This document shows positions 53,624 through 62,845 of a DNA stretch of 64,000 bases, one piece after another (within the stretch, counting starts at the first letter, position 1; every line of letters starts with the position of its first letter). Source of the DNA: Nitrospiraceae bacterium (GTDB lineage: Bacteria > Nitrospirota > Thermodesulfovibrionia > UBA6902); NCBI GenBank assembly GCA_003599275.1, contig QZJG01000005.1:1-64000 (forward strand), given 5' to 3'. The position numbers and the translations under genes are program-made. The notes under the pieces were generated by a model that worked only from the letters and a program-made list of their open reading frames with translations, searched no databases and was not told where the DNA came from.

Positions 53624-54691
53624 ATGTCAGAACTCGACGAACTGAGAAAAAAAATTGACGAGCTCGACCTCCGGATTGTCGGGCTGCTCAACGAAAGGGC
53701 CGGGGTCGCCATTGAAATAGGCAAGGCCAAGCAGAATAAAAACCTGAACATGCATTCTCCCGCAAGGGAGAAGGAAATCCTGCGAAGGCTTGCCGAAATA
53801 AATCCGGGGCCCTTCCCCGATAACGCCCTCAAATTAATTTATGATGAGATACTTTCCGCATCGCTTTCATTGCAGCAGCCGTTAAAGGTCGCATACCTCG
53901 GTCCTTCCGCCACCTTTACACACCTTGCCGCAAGCAGGAAGTTCGGCTCGTCAACAGAATATCTGCCTGAAAGCACAATAAGGGGAGTTTTCGAGGCCGT
54001 CAACCGGGAGAAGGCGCAGTATGGCGTAGTGCCGATTGAAAATTCAACAGAGGGCGTAGTGAACTCCACACTCGACATGTTTATCGATTCGGACCTGAAA
54101 ATCGCCTTTGAGATAATGCTTGAGGTGAGGCATAACCTGCTTTCGAAAACCGGCAACAGGGAAGACGTCAAGAAGATATTTTCCCACCCGCAGGCCAGGG
54201 CGCAATGCAGGGAATGGCTCGAAAAGAACTTCCCCGGTCTGCCGGTCATTGAGGAATCGAGCACCGCTGCAGCGGCCGAGCGCGTTTCGAAAGATCCGTC
54301 TGCCGCCGCGGTCGCGAGCGAGCTTGCCGCTTCCGTTTACAACCTGGAGTTTATCGAAAAGGGCATAGAGGATTACAAAAATAATTACACAAGGTTCCTC
54401 GTAATCGCAAAAGAGTCGCCCCCGAGGACGGGCAGGGACAAGACCTCGGTCATGCTGTCGATTAAAGACAGGGCCGGCGCTCTTTATTCAATATTGAGGC
54501 CTTTTGAAAAGCACAAGATCAATCTCTCAAAGATTGAATCGAGGCCGTCAAGGAGAAAGGCCTGGGAATACATATTTTTCATCGATATGGAAGGCCACAT
54601 AGAAGACAAGGGAGTCAGGAAGGCGGTCAACGATCTGAAAAAAGAATGTCTCTTCCTGAAAGTGTTAGGCTCCTACCCTTCGGCGGAATGA
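53624..54691 (+). CDS. pheA: Bifunctional chorismate mutase / prephenate dehydratase
   Basis: A 355-residue P-protein for phenylalanine synthesis. AroQ-type chorismate mutase (1-80: LDELRKKIDELDLRIVGLLNERA) is followed by prephenate dehydratase (VAYLGPSATFTHLAA, YGVVPIENSTEGVVN, NYTRFLVI) and a C-terminal ACT domain (SVMLSIKDRAGALYSIL, KIESRPSRRKAWEYIFFID) for feedback by phenylalanine. I prefer the ATG at 53624 for MSELDELRKK; the track's TTG at 53585 adds 13 residues. It opens the aromatic operon. Confidence 0.94.
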   Translation: MSELDELRKKIDELDLRIVGLLNERAGVAIEIGKAKQNKNLNMHSPAREKEILRRLAEINPGPFPDNALKLIYDEILSASLSLQQPLKVAYLGPSATFTHLAASRKFGSSTEYLPESTIRGVFEAVNREKAQYGVVPIENSTEGVVNSTLDMFIDSDLKIAFEIMLEVRHNLLSKTGNREDVKKIFSHPQARAQCREWLEKNFPGLPVIEESSTAAAAERVSKDPSAAAVASELAASVYNLEFIEKGIEDYKNNYTRFLVIAKESPPRTGRDKTSVMLSIKDRAGALYSILRPFEKHKINLSKIESRPSRRKAWEYIFFIDMEGHIEDKGVRKAVNDLKKECLFLKVLGSYPSAE

Positions 54692-54739
54692 ATAATTAAA
54701 TATTTGGAAACATGTTCCTGTAACTTGAGCCGCTACGAT

Positions 54740-54766
54740 GTCATTCCGCACTTGATGCGGAATGAC
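54740..54766. repeat. Perfect GTCATTCCGCA hairpin between pheA and hisC
   Basis: GTCATTCCGCA and TGCGGAATGAC form an 11-base perfect stem with a five-base loop. It lies 12 bases ahead of the hisC ATG and has no T-run, so it is a repeat remnant that might affect hisC translation. Confidence 0.8.
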
Positions 54767-54778
54767 GAATAAACTGCA

Positions 54779-55855
54779 ATGTTAAACGCTCCTGAACACA
54801 TAAAAACCATCAAGCCGTATGTTCCCGGCAAGCCCGTCGAAGAACTCGAGAGGGAGCTTGGGATAACCGGCTCCATCAAGCTCGCATCAAATGAAAACCC
54901 GCTGGGGCCTTCGCCTCTTGCGGTCAGGGCGATGCGCAAAGGGGCAAGGGATTTAAACAGATATCCTGACGGCAGTTGTTTTTATTTAAAAGAGGCGTTG
55001 GCCGGAAAATTAAAGATCACTCCCGATGGGATAATGTTCGGCAATGGATCGAACGAGCTCATAGAGCTGGCGGTCAGGACGTTCCTCAATCCCGGAGATG
55101 AGGCGATAATGGCGCACCCCTCTTTTGTGGTTTATTCAATGATTGTTCAGGCGGCAAACGGCAAAAACATAATAGTGCCTCTGAAAGAATGGCGGCATGA
55201 CCTCGAAGAAATGGCGGCGCGGACCACCGGGAAGACAAAGCTTGTCTTTATAGCAAACCCAAATAACCCGACCGGGACCATGAATACAAAAGCCGAAATG
55301 GAAGCATTCATGAAAAAAGTCCCTGCCGGGGTGCTCGTTGTCGTCGATGAAGCGTATTATGAGTATGTCGCTTCACCGGATTATGCGGACACCATGAAAT
55401 ATCTGGGGGAAGGCAGGGAGATACTTGTCCTCAGGACCTTTTCCAAAATATACGGGCTTGCGGGACTCAGGATAGGATACGGGATTGCAAGTCCCCGGCT
55501 GATCACCGAGATGAACAAAGTAAGGCAGCCTTTTAATGTGAATTGCCTTGCGCAAAAGGCGGCGGTCGCCGCACTGGAAGATAAAAAACACATTGAAAAG
55601 ACCAGGAGAATTAACGCGCAGGGAAAGAGGCTCCTTTATAAACAGCTTGACGCATTGAAAATCAATTACGTGCCGACTGAGGCAAATTTTATTTATATAC
55701 CCGTTGAAAGCGGCGCCTCGGTCCGTTTATACACAAATCTTCTTCAAAAGGGAGTCATCGTCAGGCCTGTAGGGCCTGACGCTATACGTGTTACAATAGG
55801 GCTCCCTGAGGAGAACAGGAGATTTATAGAGGCGCTGAAGCAAGAGAAAATTTAA
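54779..55855 (+). CDS. hisC: Histidinol-phosphate / aromatic aminotransferase
   Basis: A 358-residue fold-type I PLP enzyme. [15 protein letters not shown] is the HisC opening; the PLP Lys is in [16 protein letters not shown], and NPNNPTGT lies at the cofactor site. HisC paralogues inside aromatic operons commonly transaminate phenylpyruvate, 4-hydroxyphenylpyruvate or prephenate, so the physiological role may be aromatic and not histidine synthesis. It lies between pheA and aroF. The start has a weak ribosome site. Confidence 0.92.
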   Translation: MLNAPEHIKTIKPYVPGKPVEELERELGITGSIKLASNENPLGPSPLAVRAMRKGARDLNRYPDGSCFYLKEALAGKLKITPDGIMFGNGSNELIELAVRTFLNPGDEAIMAHPSFVVYSMIVQAANGKNIIVPLKEWRHDLEEMAARTTGKTKLVFIANPNNPTGTMNTKAEMEAFMKKVPAGVLVVVDEAYYEYVASPDYADTMKYLGEGREILVLRTFSKIYGLAGLRIGYGIASPRLITEMNKVRQPFNVNCLAQKAAVAALEDKKHIEKTRRINAQGKRLLYKQLDALKINYVPTEANFIYIPVESGASVRLYTNLLQKGVIVRPVGPDAIRVTIGLPEENRRFIEALKQEKI

Positions 55856-55878
55856 GGACAAATCTGGATGGAGGCGGC

Positions 55879-56904
55879 ATGGACATCATAGTATTGAAAA
55901 AGAGCATCACGGCCAAAGAGCTTCGTCATATTGTCAAAAAACTCGAAGGCAAAGGATTCAGAGCGAACGTCTCGAAAGGGACTGAACGGACAGTCATCGG
56001 CGTGATAGGCGACACATCAAAGATCACCGAAGACGAAGCAAATGCCTTTGCAACCATGCCGGGGGTTGATAAAATCCACAGGATCATTCAGCCGTTCCGC
56101 CTTGCAAGCAGGGACTTTAAAAGTAATGACACGGTCATCCGGATCGGGAAAACCGCCATCGGCGGCAAAAAAATTCCGGTCATAGCCGGGCCCTGTGCCG
56201 TGGAAAACCTGCCTGCCCTTCTCGACATAGCAAAGGAAGTCAAAAAGGCGGGCGCCACATTCATAAGAGGAGGCGCGTTCAAACCGAGGACCTCGCCTTA
56301 CACTTTTCAGGGGCTTGGAGAGGAAGGCCTGGAGATCCTTGCAGAGGTCCGTAAGAAGACAGGTCTGCCCGTTGTGACTGAGATCATGGACCCGAGGGAC
56401 ATTGACGTCATTCTCAAATACGCGGACGTCATCCAGGTGGGCGCAAGGAACATGCAGAACTTCCGCCTCCTTCAGGAGGTCGGCTCTCATGACAAACCGA
56501 TAGTCCTGAAGAGAGGGCTGTCGGCAACAATAAAGGAGCTCCTTATGGCCGCCGAATACATAATGGCGCAGGGCAACAACAAGGTCATATTGTGTGAAAG
56601 AGGCATCAGGACTTTTGAGACTGCGACAAGAAACACCCTCGACCTGAACGCCGTGCCCGTTTTAAAAAGGCTCTCGCATCTGCCGGTCATTGTCGATCCG
56701 AGTCACGGCGCGGGACAGTGGAAGCTCGTGGCCCCCATGTCGAAGGCGGCCATCGCGGCAGGCGCCGACGGGTTGATGATTGAAGTGCATACAAATCCTG
56801 AAGAGGCCCTGTCTGACGGAGAGCAGTCATTAAAGCCCGTTAAATTCAGGGCGCTCATGAAAGAGCTGAAAGCAGTGGCAAAGGCAGTAGGAAGGGAGAT
56901 TTAG
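55879..56904 (+). CDS. aroF: 3-deoxy-7-phosphoheptulonate synthase (DAHP synthase, KDO8P-like type)
   Basis: A 341-residue enzyme for the first shikimate step. An N-terminal ferredoxin-like regulatory domain (1-70) is followed by the TIM barrel with [22 protein letters not shown] and [10 protein letters not shown]. This is the AroF/KDO8PS-like branch of type I DAHP synthase, usually feedback-regulated through the N-terminal domain. GGAGG is nine bases before the ATG. A repeat element follows, then tyrA. Confidence 0.94.
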   Translation: MDIIVLKKSITAKELRHIVKKLEGKGFRANVSKGTERTVIGVIGDTSKITEDEANAFATMPGVDKIHRIIQPFRLASRDFKSNDTVIRIGKTAIGGKKIPVIAGPCAVENLPALLDIAKEVKKAGATFIRGGAFKPRTSPYTFQGLGEEGLEILAEVRKKTGLPVVTEIMDPRDIDVILKYADVIQVGARNMQNFRLLQEVGSHDKPIVLKRGLSATIKELLMAAEYIMAQGNNKVILCERGIRTFETATRNTLDLNAVPVLKRLSHLPVIVDPSHGAGQWKLVAPMSKAAIAAGADGLMIEVHTNPEEALSDGEQSLKPVKFRALMKELKAVAKAVGREI

Positions 56905-56910
56905 CAGGTT

Positions 56911-57038
56911 GCTGAAAAAGTCGGTTTTCAGTGTCATTGCGAGAAACGTTAGTGACGAAGCAATCTTAAACATCCTGATTAATATAGAAGCGGATTGCTT
57001 CACTTCGTTCGCAATGACAGCCCAAATACTTTTTCAGC
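56911..57038. repeat. MITE-like palindromic element, subtype with GCTGAAAAAGT ends
   Basis: The terminal repeats GCTGAAAAAGT and ACTTTTTCAGC are perfect over 11 bases. Inside are GTCATTGCGA and TCGCAATGAC arms and an AAGCAATC/GATTGCTT pair, similar to the other elements but with different ends. It lies between aroF and tyrA and leaves the operon order intact. Confidence 0.82.
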
Positions 57039-57083
57039 TGCCTGTTAGGGTTAAGGGTCAAGAGTTAAGAGTCAAGAGTAGGC

Positions 57084-57944
57084 ATGAAGATAACTTTTAA
57101 TAACATCACGATCATCGGCGTCGGTCTTATGGGCGGCTCGTTCGCACTTGCCCTGAAGGCGAAGGGCTTTAAGGGTAAAATAACCGGCGCAGGCAGAAAC
57201 AGGAAAAACCTGATCAAGGCAAAAAGACTCGGCATAATTGACGACTATACAACTGAATATGCCGACAGTGTCAGGGATGCCGATCTGGTCCTGTTTGCCG
57301 TGCCTGTAGGCCGTGTTGAAACTATTGTAAAAAGTATAAGGAAGGACATAAAAAAAGGCGCAATAGTAACTGATGTAGGAAGCGTAAAGGCACAGATTGT
57401 CAGAAAGATCGGACCGTTGATGCCGGACAAGGTCGGTTTTGTGGGGGCGCATCCCATTGCAGGCCGGGAATGCTCCGGCATAGATTGCGCCACAGCCGAT
57501 CTCTATCAGAATGCAAGGTGCATAATCACCCCCGCTACAGATACAAATAAACCCGCGCTGAAAAAAGTCATCGGCCTGTGGAAGTCCCTCGGGGCAAAGC
57601 CTGTGCTGATGGACCCCGTAGAGCATGACCTGATATTCGGCGCAGTGAGCCACCTCCCGCACGTGGTCGCCTATGCGCTGGTAAACAGCATCATGAAAGT
57701 CGACAGCGGCATCATCCGTCATGGAGGCCGGGGACTGAGAGATATGACAAGGATCGCCCTGAGCCCGCCGGAGCTCTGGCGTGACATATGCGCTTATAAC
57801 AGGCAAAACCTCTTGCGCACCATGAAAAAGTTTTCATCCTCCGTGTCGCACCTGACCGGACTTATCGAAAGATCAGACTGGGCCGCCCTCGAAAAAGAAT
57901 TCAGGAAGGCCAAAGAGGCAAGGCAGCTCCTTGAGTCAGATTAG
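57084..57944 (+). CDS. tyrA: Prephenate dehydrogenase
   Basis: A 286-residue NAD-dependent enzyme making 4-hydroxyphenylpyruvate. The Rossmann motif is IIGVGLMGGSFALALK, and VGAHPIAGRECSG and VSHLPHVVAYALVN are substrate-site hallmarks of TyrA. No ACT domain or fused mutase is present. The 3' end overlaps aroA by 14 bases, so translation is coupled. Confidence 0.94.
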   Translation: MKITFNNITIIGVGLMGGSFALALKAKGFKGKITGAGRNRKNLIKAKRLGIIDDYTTEYADSVRDADLVLFAVPVGRVETIVKSIRKDIKKGAIVTDVGSVKAQIVRKIGPLMPDKVGFVGAHPIAGRECSGIDCATADLYQNARCIITPATDTNKPALKKVIGLWKSLGAKPVLMDPVEHDLIFGAVSHLPHVVAYALVNSIMKVDSGIIRHGGRGLRDMTRIALSPPELWRDICAYNRQNLLRTMKKFSSSVSHLTGLIERSDWAALEKEFRKAKEARQLLESD

Positions 57945-59247
57945 CATCAAACACAAAAACCCCTTGCGCGGCGAACTTACACCTCCGCCGGACAAATCCA
58001 TCTCCCACCGCGCAGTAATCCTCGCGTCTCTTGCAGAGGGCAGGAGCGTCATCAGGAATTTCCTTTATGCAGAAGACCCACTCAGCACCGTCGGCGCGTT
58101 CAGGCAAATGGGAGTGGAAATTGAAGTCAGAAGACAGAACTCAGAGCATAAAGAAGAGATGTCCCCCACAGAAATATTAATCAACGGGAACGGCCTTTCC
58201 GGGCTAAAAAACCCTGAAGGTCCTATTGACTGCGGGAACTCGGGAACGACCATGAGGCTCCTCTGCGGCGTCCTTGCAGGGCAGCCGTTTTCAGCGACCC
58301 TGAAGGGAGACGCGTCACTGTCACGCAGGCCCATGAAAAGGGTGATCGGTCCCCTTGCGCAAATGGGCGCTGTCTTTAAATCGGACAACGGCAACCCGCC
58401 ATTGACTGTTACCGGAGGACAACTGAAACCGATCAGCTATAAATCCCCGGTTGCGAGCGCACAGGTAAAATCCGCGATACTTCTCGCGGGGCTTTATTGT
58501 GACGGCATTACATCCGTGCTCGAGCCTGAAAAATCCAGGGACCATTCGGAACGCATGCTCAGGGCTTCCGGGGCCGACATAAAAATAGACGGCTTATCGG
58601 TAAGCATCAAAGGCAGGGCCGTATTGCGACCCTTTGATTTGACCGTCCCGGCAGACTTTTCATCCGCCGCTTTTTTCATTGTGGCAGGCCTGATCGTTCC
58701 CGGCTCGGAGATACTTTTAAAAAACGTCGGCATTAATCCGACCCGGACGGGATTGCTGGAGGTCCTTCAGTCAATGGGCGCTGATATCAGACTCGAAAAT
58801 ACAAGGGAAGTCTCCGGCGAGCCGGTGGCCGACATATTCGTCAGACATTCTTCTCTTACCGGAATAGAAATCGGCGGCGACATGGTCCCAAAATCCATTG
58901 ATGAATTTCCGATACTCTGCGTTGCCTCGGCAGTGGCTGAGGGAAAAACAAAGATAACCGGCGCAAAAGAATTGAGGGTCAAGGAGTCGGACAGGATAGC
59001 TGCAATGGCCGCGGAATTAAGCAAAATGGGCGTCAGGACCGAAGAGCTCGAAGACGGTCTGATAATCGGAGGAAAAGAAAAATTGGGGCCCGCTGCCATT
59101 AAGAGTTACGGAGACCACAGGATAGCAATGTCCATGGCGATCGCGGGGCTTATGACGGACGGAGAGACGATAATCTCGGACACGGACTGCATCAATACGT
59201 CTTTCCCCGGGTTTATTGAGATATTGGACAGGCTGCAGAAGAGCTGA
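57931..59247 (+). CDS. aroA: 5-enolpyruvylshikimate-3-phosphate synthase
   Basis: A 438-residue EPSP synthase of two inverse alpha/beta domains. PPDKSISHRAVILAS holds the catalytic Lys, and DCGNSGTTMRL, SLSRRPMKRV and KESDRIAAMA match the family. The length is standard. The start is TTG inside the end of tyrA. In many relatives cmk follows aroA; here a repeat and then a sensor kinase gene follow, while cmk lies 16 kb away on the other strand. Confidence 0.95.
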   Translation: MSQISIKHKNPLRGELTPPPDKSISHRAVILASLAEGRSVIRNFLYAEDPLSTVGAFRQMGVEIEVRRQNSEHKEEMSPTEILINGNGLSGLKNPEGPIDCGNSGTTMRLLCGVLAGQPFSATLKGDASLSRRPMKRVIGPLAQMGAVFKSDNGNPPLTVTGGQLKPISYKSPVASAQVKSAILLAGLYCDGITSVLEPEKSRDHSERMLRASGADIKIDGLSVSIKGRAVLRPFDLTVPADFSSAAFFIVAGLIVPGSEILLKNVGINPTRTGLLEVLQSMGADIRLENTREVSGEPVADIFVRHSSLTGIEIGGDMVPKSIDEFPILCVASAVAEGKTKITGAKELRVKESDRIAAMAAELSKMGVRTEELEDGLIIGGKEKLGPAAIKSYGDHRIAMSMAIAGLMTDGETIISDTDCINTSFPGFIEILDRLQKS

Positions 59248-59288
59248 TCCTAATTCCACTTTGCAATCAAGATGTCACCTTTGTCATT

Positions 59289-59362
59289 GTCATTCCGGCT
59301 TGTCCGGAATCTTTTTGTTTTACGCAGGACAAGCCATTGGATTCCCGACAAGCGGGAATGAC
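59289..59362. repeat. GTCATTCCGG-type palindromic repeat after aroA
   Basis: GTCATTCCGGCTTGTCCGGAATC at the left and GGATTCCCGACAAGCGGGAATGAC at the right form a long imperfect hairpin. It sits between aroA and the kinase gene and may also act as a transcript end. No T-run is seen. Confidence 0.75.
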
Positions 59363-59481
59363 GGACTGTAGTATTTGATTGCCGGTTTAATAGGTTGCAA
59401 TTGCTGAGGAGTAAGCTTATATTAGAAAGTATCAAAGGAGCATATCTCCCTGTATATGACAGCAGCAATGCGGAATCTGTC

Positions 59482-60792
59482 ATGAAAAAATCAACACGAC
59501 ACAGGCAGACCCCAAAAGGCCCGCCCCGCCAAAAACCGGCCCCGGAAAACCCTATCGTCTTGACCGGAGAGCAGGAGGTGCAAAAATGGCACCATGAAAA
59601 GCTCATGGAAATGGTTACGGAACGTACAAATGAGCTGCGCCTGCTGAACGAAGAATTCAGGACAATCTTCCAGGGCCTGCCTCTTGGGATCGTATATCTC
59701 GACCGCGAATTCAACATAATAAGGGCCAACAGGTTTTTCTGCGACCTCATCAGTGTCAGTGAAGAAGAAATCCTGGGGAAGCCCTGCTATGATACCGTGG
59801 GAGAACATGCCGCCGATACAACAAAGAAAGACCTTGAAAAGATCTGCACCTTTTGTAAAAAAAGCATATGCTTTACAGATAAAAAACCTGCGATAATAGA
59901 AAGACCTCTCGGCGTCAGGTTTATCAGGGTGACTACAATCCCCGAATTGAATGAAAGCGGGGACATCGTCCGTTTCCTCGAAATAGTAGAAGACATCACC
60001 AACCGCAAGCAGGCTGAGGCCGAGGTCATCAGGATGGGCCACCTTGCGGCCATCGGGGAGCTTGCGGCCGGAGTGGCGCATGAGATCAACAATCCGGTCA
60101 ACGGCATTATCAATTACGCGCAGATACTGGCAAACAAAAGCACGGCAGGCAGCAAAGAGCACGAGATTTCCGGCCGCATCATAAAAGAGAGCGACCGTAT
60201 CGTCCATATTGTCGACAATCTCCTCTCTTTTGCAAAGGGCAGCAGCGAGGAAAGGCGCATGGTCTGCATTGACGACATACTCCACGAGTCACTTTCCCTG
60301 ACCGGGGCGATGATGAGAAAAGACGGCATAAAACTCACCGTGAACATTCCCCCCGGCCTCCCGCGCGTCATTGCGCATCCGCAGCAGATTGAACAGGTCT
60401 TTCTTAACGTCCTGAGCAATGCACGTTATGCATTAAGCCAGAGATATCCGGCAGCACATAATGACAAGGTCATCGAGATCACGGCTGGAGAAATAAAAGC
60501 CGACAATGCATCTTTTGTTCAAATAATTTTTCATGACCGGGGCACCGGCATTCCTCCGAAGGTGCTGGACCGGATAATGAACCCGTTTTTTTCGACCAAG
60601 CCTCCCAGTGCAGGGACCGGGCTGGGACTGAGCATAAGCCACGGGATTATCAGCAGCCATCATGGTAGAATTAAAATCGAAAGCTCTGAAGGGGCTTTCA
60701 CAAATGTCGTGGTCGAGCTTCCGTCTGCGGACGGGGCAAATTCGGAAGTCTGCGGCTTTGACAATGAGGAGATGCAAAACGGAAAAACATGA
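59482..60792 (+). CDS. PAS-domain sensor histidine kinase (soluble)
   Basis: About 436 residues with no membrane span. A basic N-terminus and a short coiled coil precede a PAS domain (about 70-200) with a Cys set CYDTV...ICTFCKKSIC that could hold a metal or redox centre. HisKA has the intact H-box GVAHEINNPVNGI, and HATPase has QVFLNVLSNARYAL, FHDRGTGIPP and GTGLGLSIS. It phosphorylates a response regulator, almost certainly the next gene, which overlaps it by four bases. The track's TTG start adds 29 residues; I favour the ATG at 59482. Confidence 0.88.
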   Translation: MKKSTRHRQTPKGPPRQKPAPENPIVLTGEQEVQKWHHEKLMEMVTERTNELRLLNEEFRTIFQGLPLGIVYLDREFNIIRANRFFCDLISVSEEEILGKPCYDTVGEHAADTTKKDLEKICTFCKKSICFTDKKPAIIERPLGVRFIRVTTIPELNESGDIVRFLEIVEDITNRKQAEAEVIRMGHLAAIGELAAGVAHEINNPVNGIINYAQILANKSTAGSKEHEISGRIIKESDRIVHIVDNLLSFAKGSSEERRMVCIDDILHESLSLTGAMMRKDGIKLTVNIPPGLPRVIAHPQQIEQVFLNVLSNARYALSQRYPAAHNDKVIEITAGEIKADNASFVQIIFHDRGTGIPPKVLDRIMNPFFSTKPPSAGTGLGLSISHGIISSHHGRIKIESSEGAFTNVVVELPSADGANSEVCGFDNEEMQNGKT

Positions 60793-62516
60793 AATCTAAA
60801 ATACTTGTAATAGATGATGAAGAGAGTTTAAGGTTTACATTCGAGAACTTCCTCTCGGATGAAGGATACTCCGTTGCTACCGCCAAAAACTTCGACGAGG
60901 CACTGTCGGAAATGAGCGGAATGAACCCGGACGTTATATTTACGGACATTATTCTTGGCGACAAATCAGGTCTCGATATCCTGAAAGAGGCGAAGACCAG
61001 AAAAATCAACTGTCCCGTAATCATGATTACCGGATACCCCAATGTCGAGACGGCGTCCGAGGCGGTCCGGATGGGGGCCTTCGATTATATGTCCAAGCCC
61101 ATCCGGCAGGCGACCCTCCTGCATCTTGCAAGGACGGCAGTACGCCACAAAATGCTCCAGGACAAAAACGAGCAGTACCGCGCAAACCTCGAGGCTATCT
61201 TCAGGAGCGTCAAAGACGCCATAGTTACCGTAGACAAAGATCTTGTGATTATGGAAGTCAACGATTCGGCACAGAAAGTCTGCGATATCAGCCGCGAATG
61301 GAGAGGCAAACCCTTTGATGCCCTGCAGTCCGCGTGCAATGGCAAATGCCTCGACGCGCTGAAAAGGTGCATCGGCACAAAAGAGGCACTCGAAATGCAA
61401 CGCACCGAATGTCTGAATAACGCAGGTCTCAGAAAGGTCGTCACTATAACGACCGCTCCCCTTTTAGACTTCCGGGGTGAATTCTCCGGGGCGGTCATGG
61501 TCGTGAGGGACGAAACCGTGCTGAACGATCTCGAAAGGAACCTGAGGGAGCGCCGGCAGTTCCACAATATCATAGGGCAGAACAAGAAAATGCAGAAGAT
61601 ATTTTCCCTTATCGAAGACCTGGCCGACGTACCATCCACCGTCCTCATTACCGGAGAAAGCGGCACGGGCAAGGAGCTGGTCGCAGACGCCATCCATTAT
61701 ACCGGCAGCCGGAGCAGCGGCCCTCTTGTAAAGGTAAACTGCTCGGCGCTCTCGGAGAACCTTCTCGAGAGCGAGCTCTTCGGGCACGTAAAGGGCGCAT
61801 TTACAGGGGCCGACAGGGACAGGACAGGGCGTTTTCAGAATGCGGACGGAGGCACCATTTTTCTTGACGAGATCGGGGACATCTCCCAGAGGATGCAGGT
61901 GCGTCTCCTGAGAGTACTCCAGGAAAAGGTGATAGACCGGGTAGGCGATTCCACCCCGATAAAAGTAGACGTCCGTATAATCGCCGCGACCAACCAGGAC
62001 CTCGCAAAAAAGGTCAGGCTGGGCGAATTCAGGGAAGACCTTTACTACCGCCTGAAAGTCATGGGGCTGTCGCTGCCCGCACTGAAGGACAGAAAAGACG
62101 ATATCCCCATGCTCATAGACTATTTCCTCAAAAATTTAAATGTCAGGCTGAATAAGAGGGTCGAGGCGCTGTCGGAAGACGTAAAGAAGGCCTTTCTGGA
62201 TTATACCTGGCCGGGCAACATCAGGGAGCTTGAGAACACCCTTGAGCACGCCCTTATAGTCTGCAAACAGGACACCGTCACACTCGAACATCTCCCGCAG
62301 GGCCTGAAAGATTTCCTCAAAGAAAAAGATTATTTCCTCACTGACCAGGACGGGCTGTCCCGGCAGGCCATAATAAAAGCGCTTGAGACATCGGGCTGGA
62401 ACAAGTCCAGGGCCGCGCGGCTTTTAGGTGTAAACGTCAGGACCATTTACCGCAAGCTGGAGAAATTCGATGTCAGCCATGAACAAACTCCACGGGAAAA
62501 TCATGACATGTCATGA
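60789..62516 (+). CDS. Sigma-54-dependent response regulator with REC, PAS, AAA+ and Fis-type HTH
   Basis: A 575-residue NtrC-family activator. The receiver (1-120) has D53 in PDVIFTD and Lys in MSKPI; a PAS domain (about 138-255) with CNGKC follows. The AAA+ module has Walker A GESGTGKE, the sigma-54 contact loop GAFTGA, and Walker B GGTIFLDEIGD. The C-terminal HTH_8 is AIIKALETSGWNKSRAARLLG. PAS between REC and AAA+ is uncommon and suggests a second input. Its 3' end contains a perfect palindrome that may be its own binding site. Kinase and regulator are coupled by ATGA overlap. Confidence 0.93.
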   Translation: MKSKILVIDDEESLRFTFENFLSDEGYSVATAKNFDEALSEMSGMNPDVIFTDIILGDKSGLDILKEAKTRKINCPVIMITGYPNVETASEAVRMGAFDYMSKPIRQATLLHLARTAVRHKMLQDKNEQYRANLEAIFRSVKDAIVTVDKDLVIMEVNDSAQKVCDISREWRGKPFDALQSACNGKCLDALKRCIGTKEALEMQRTECLNNAGLRKVVTITTAPLLDFRGEFSGAVMVVRDETVLNDLERNLRERRQFHNIIGQNKKMQKIFSLIEDLADVPSTVLITGESGTGKELVADAIHYTGSRSSGPLVKVNCSALSENLLESELFGHVKGAFTGADRDRTGRFQNADGGTIFLDEIGDISQRMQVRLLRVLQEKVIDRVGDSTPIKVDVRIIAATNQDLAKKVRLGEFREDLYYRLKVMGLSLPALKDRKDDIPMLIDYFLKNLNVRLNKRVEALSEDVKKAFLDYTWPGNIRELENTLEHALIVCKQDTVTLEHLPQGLKDFLKEKDYFLTDQDGLSRQAIIKALETSGWNKSRAARLLGVNVRTIYRKLEKFDVSHEQTPRENHDMS

Positions 62517-62550
62517 TTTCAGGCATGTCATGAAAGTGCGACATGTCATG
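62501..62550. promoter_or_regulatory. Cluster of three TGACATGTCA-type palindromes (putative enhancer)
   Basis: Site 1, TCATGACATGTCATGA (62501-62516), is a perfect 16-base palindrome and includes the regulator's stop codon. Site 2 is GGCATGTCATGA (62522-62533) and site 3 CGACATGTCATG (62539-62550). The centres are 17-18 bases apart. They sit 155-205 bases upstream of the -24/-12 promoter at 62705, the usual position of an NtrC-type enhancer. Confidence 0.65.
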
Positions 62551-62590
62551 GTCTTCAAGCTGCTATAAGATATTCTCCTGGAATAATGAT

Positions 62591-62665
62591 TGTCATGCCC
62601 GCGAATGCGGGCATCCAGTAACAGATTAAAAAAACTGGATTCCCACTTTCATGGGAATGACGACA
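62591..62665. repeat. TCATGCCCGC-type palindromic repeat between enhancer and promoter
   Basis: TCATGCCCGCGAATGCGGGCAT is a hairpin, and ACTGGATTCCCAC with ATGGGAATGACG forms the far arm, giving an outer pairing TGTC/GACA. This is another dispersed repeat; here it lies in the DNA that would loop between enhancer and promoter. Together with the enhancer and promoter it accounts for the 62517-62845 gap; no gene is seen there. Confidence 0.7.
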
Positions 62666-62704
62666 ATAGACGCAGAAAATAGTTTTTCAGCTCTTCCTGC
62701 CCTC

Positions 62705-62720
62705 TGGCACACTTTCTGCA
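62705..62720 (+). promoter_or_regulatory. Sigma-54 promoter of the STAS/sigma-factor operon
   Basis: TGGCACACTTTCTGCA keeps GG and GC at the exact ten-base spacing and a perfect TGGCAC -24 box, with one change in the -12 TTGCA. Predicted transcription starts about 62731, 115 bases before the first ATG (62846). Confidence 0.75.
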
Positions 62721-62845
62721 ATGCATCTCCTTACCTGATTCCGGAAGTCATCACTGCTTTGATGCGGACTGGAAGGGACACTCAGGGAAAACCGTCTGTA
62801 CAAATCATAACTCTGGTTTACTTTTTAGTTTTACAGGAGGCTTCA

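Noticed and set aside
62651-62845. N-terminal extension of the small Cys protein in the ORF track
   Set aside because: It begins upstream of the sigma-54 promoter and overlaps a repeat; the ATG at 62846 has the ribosome site.
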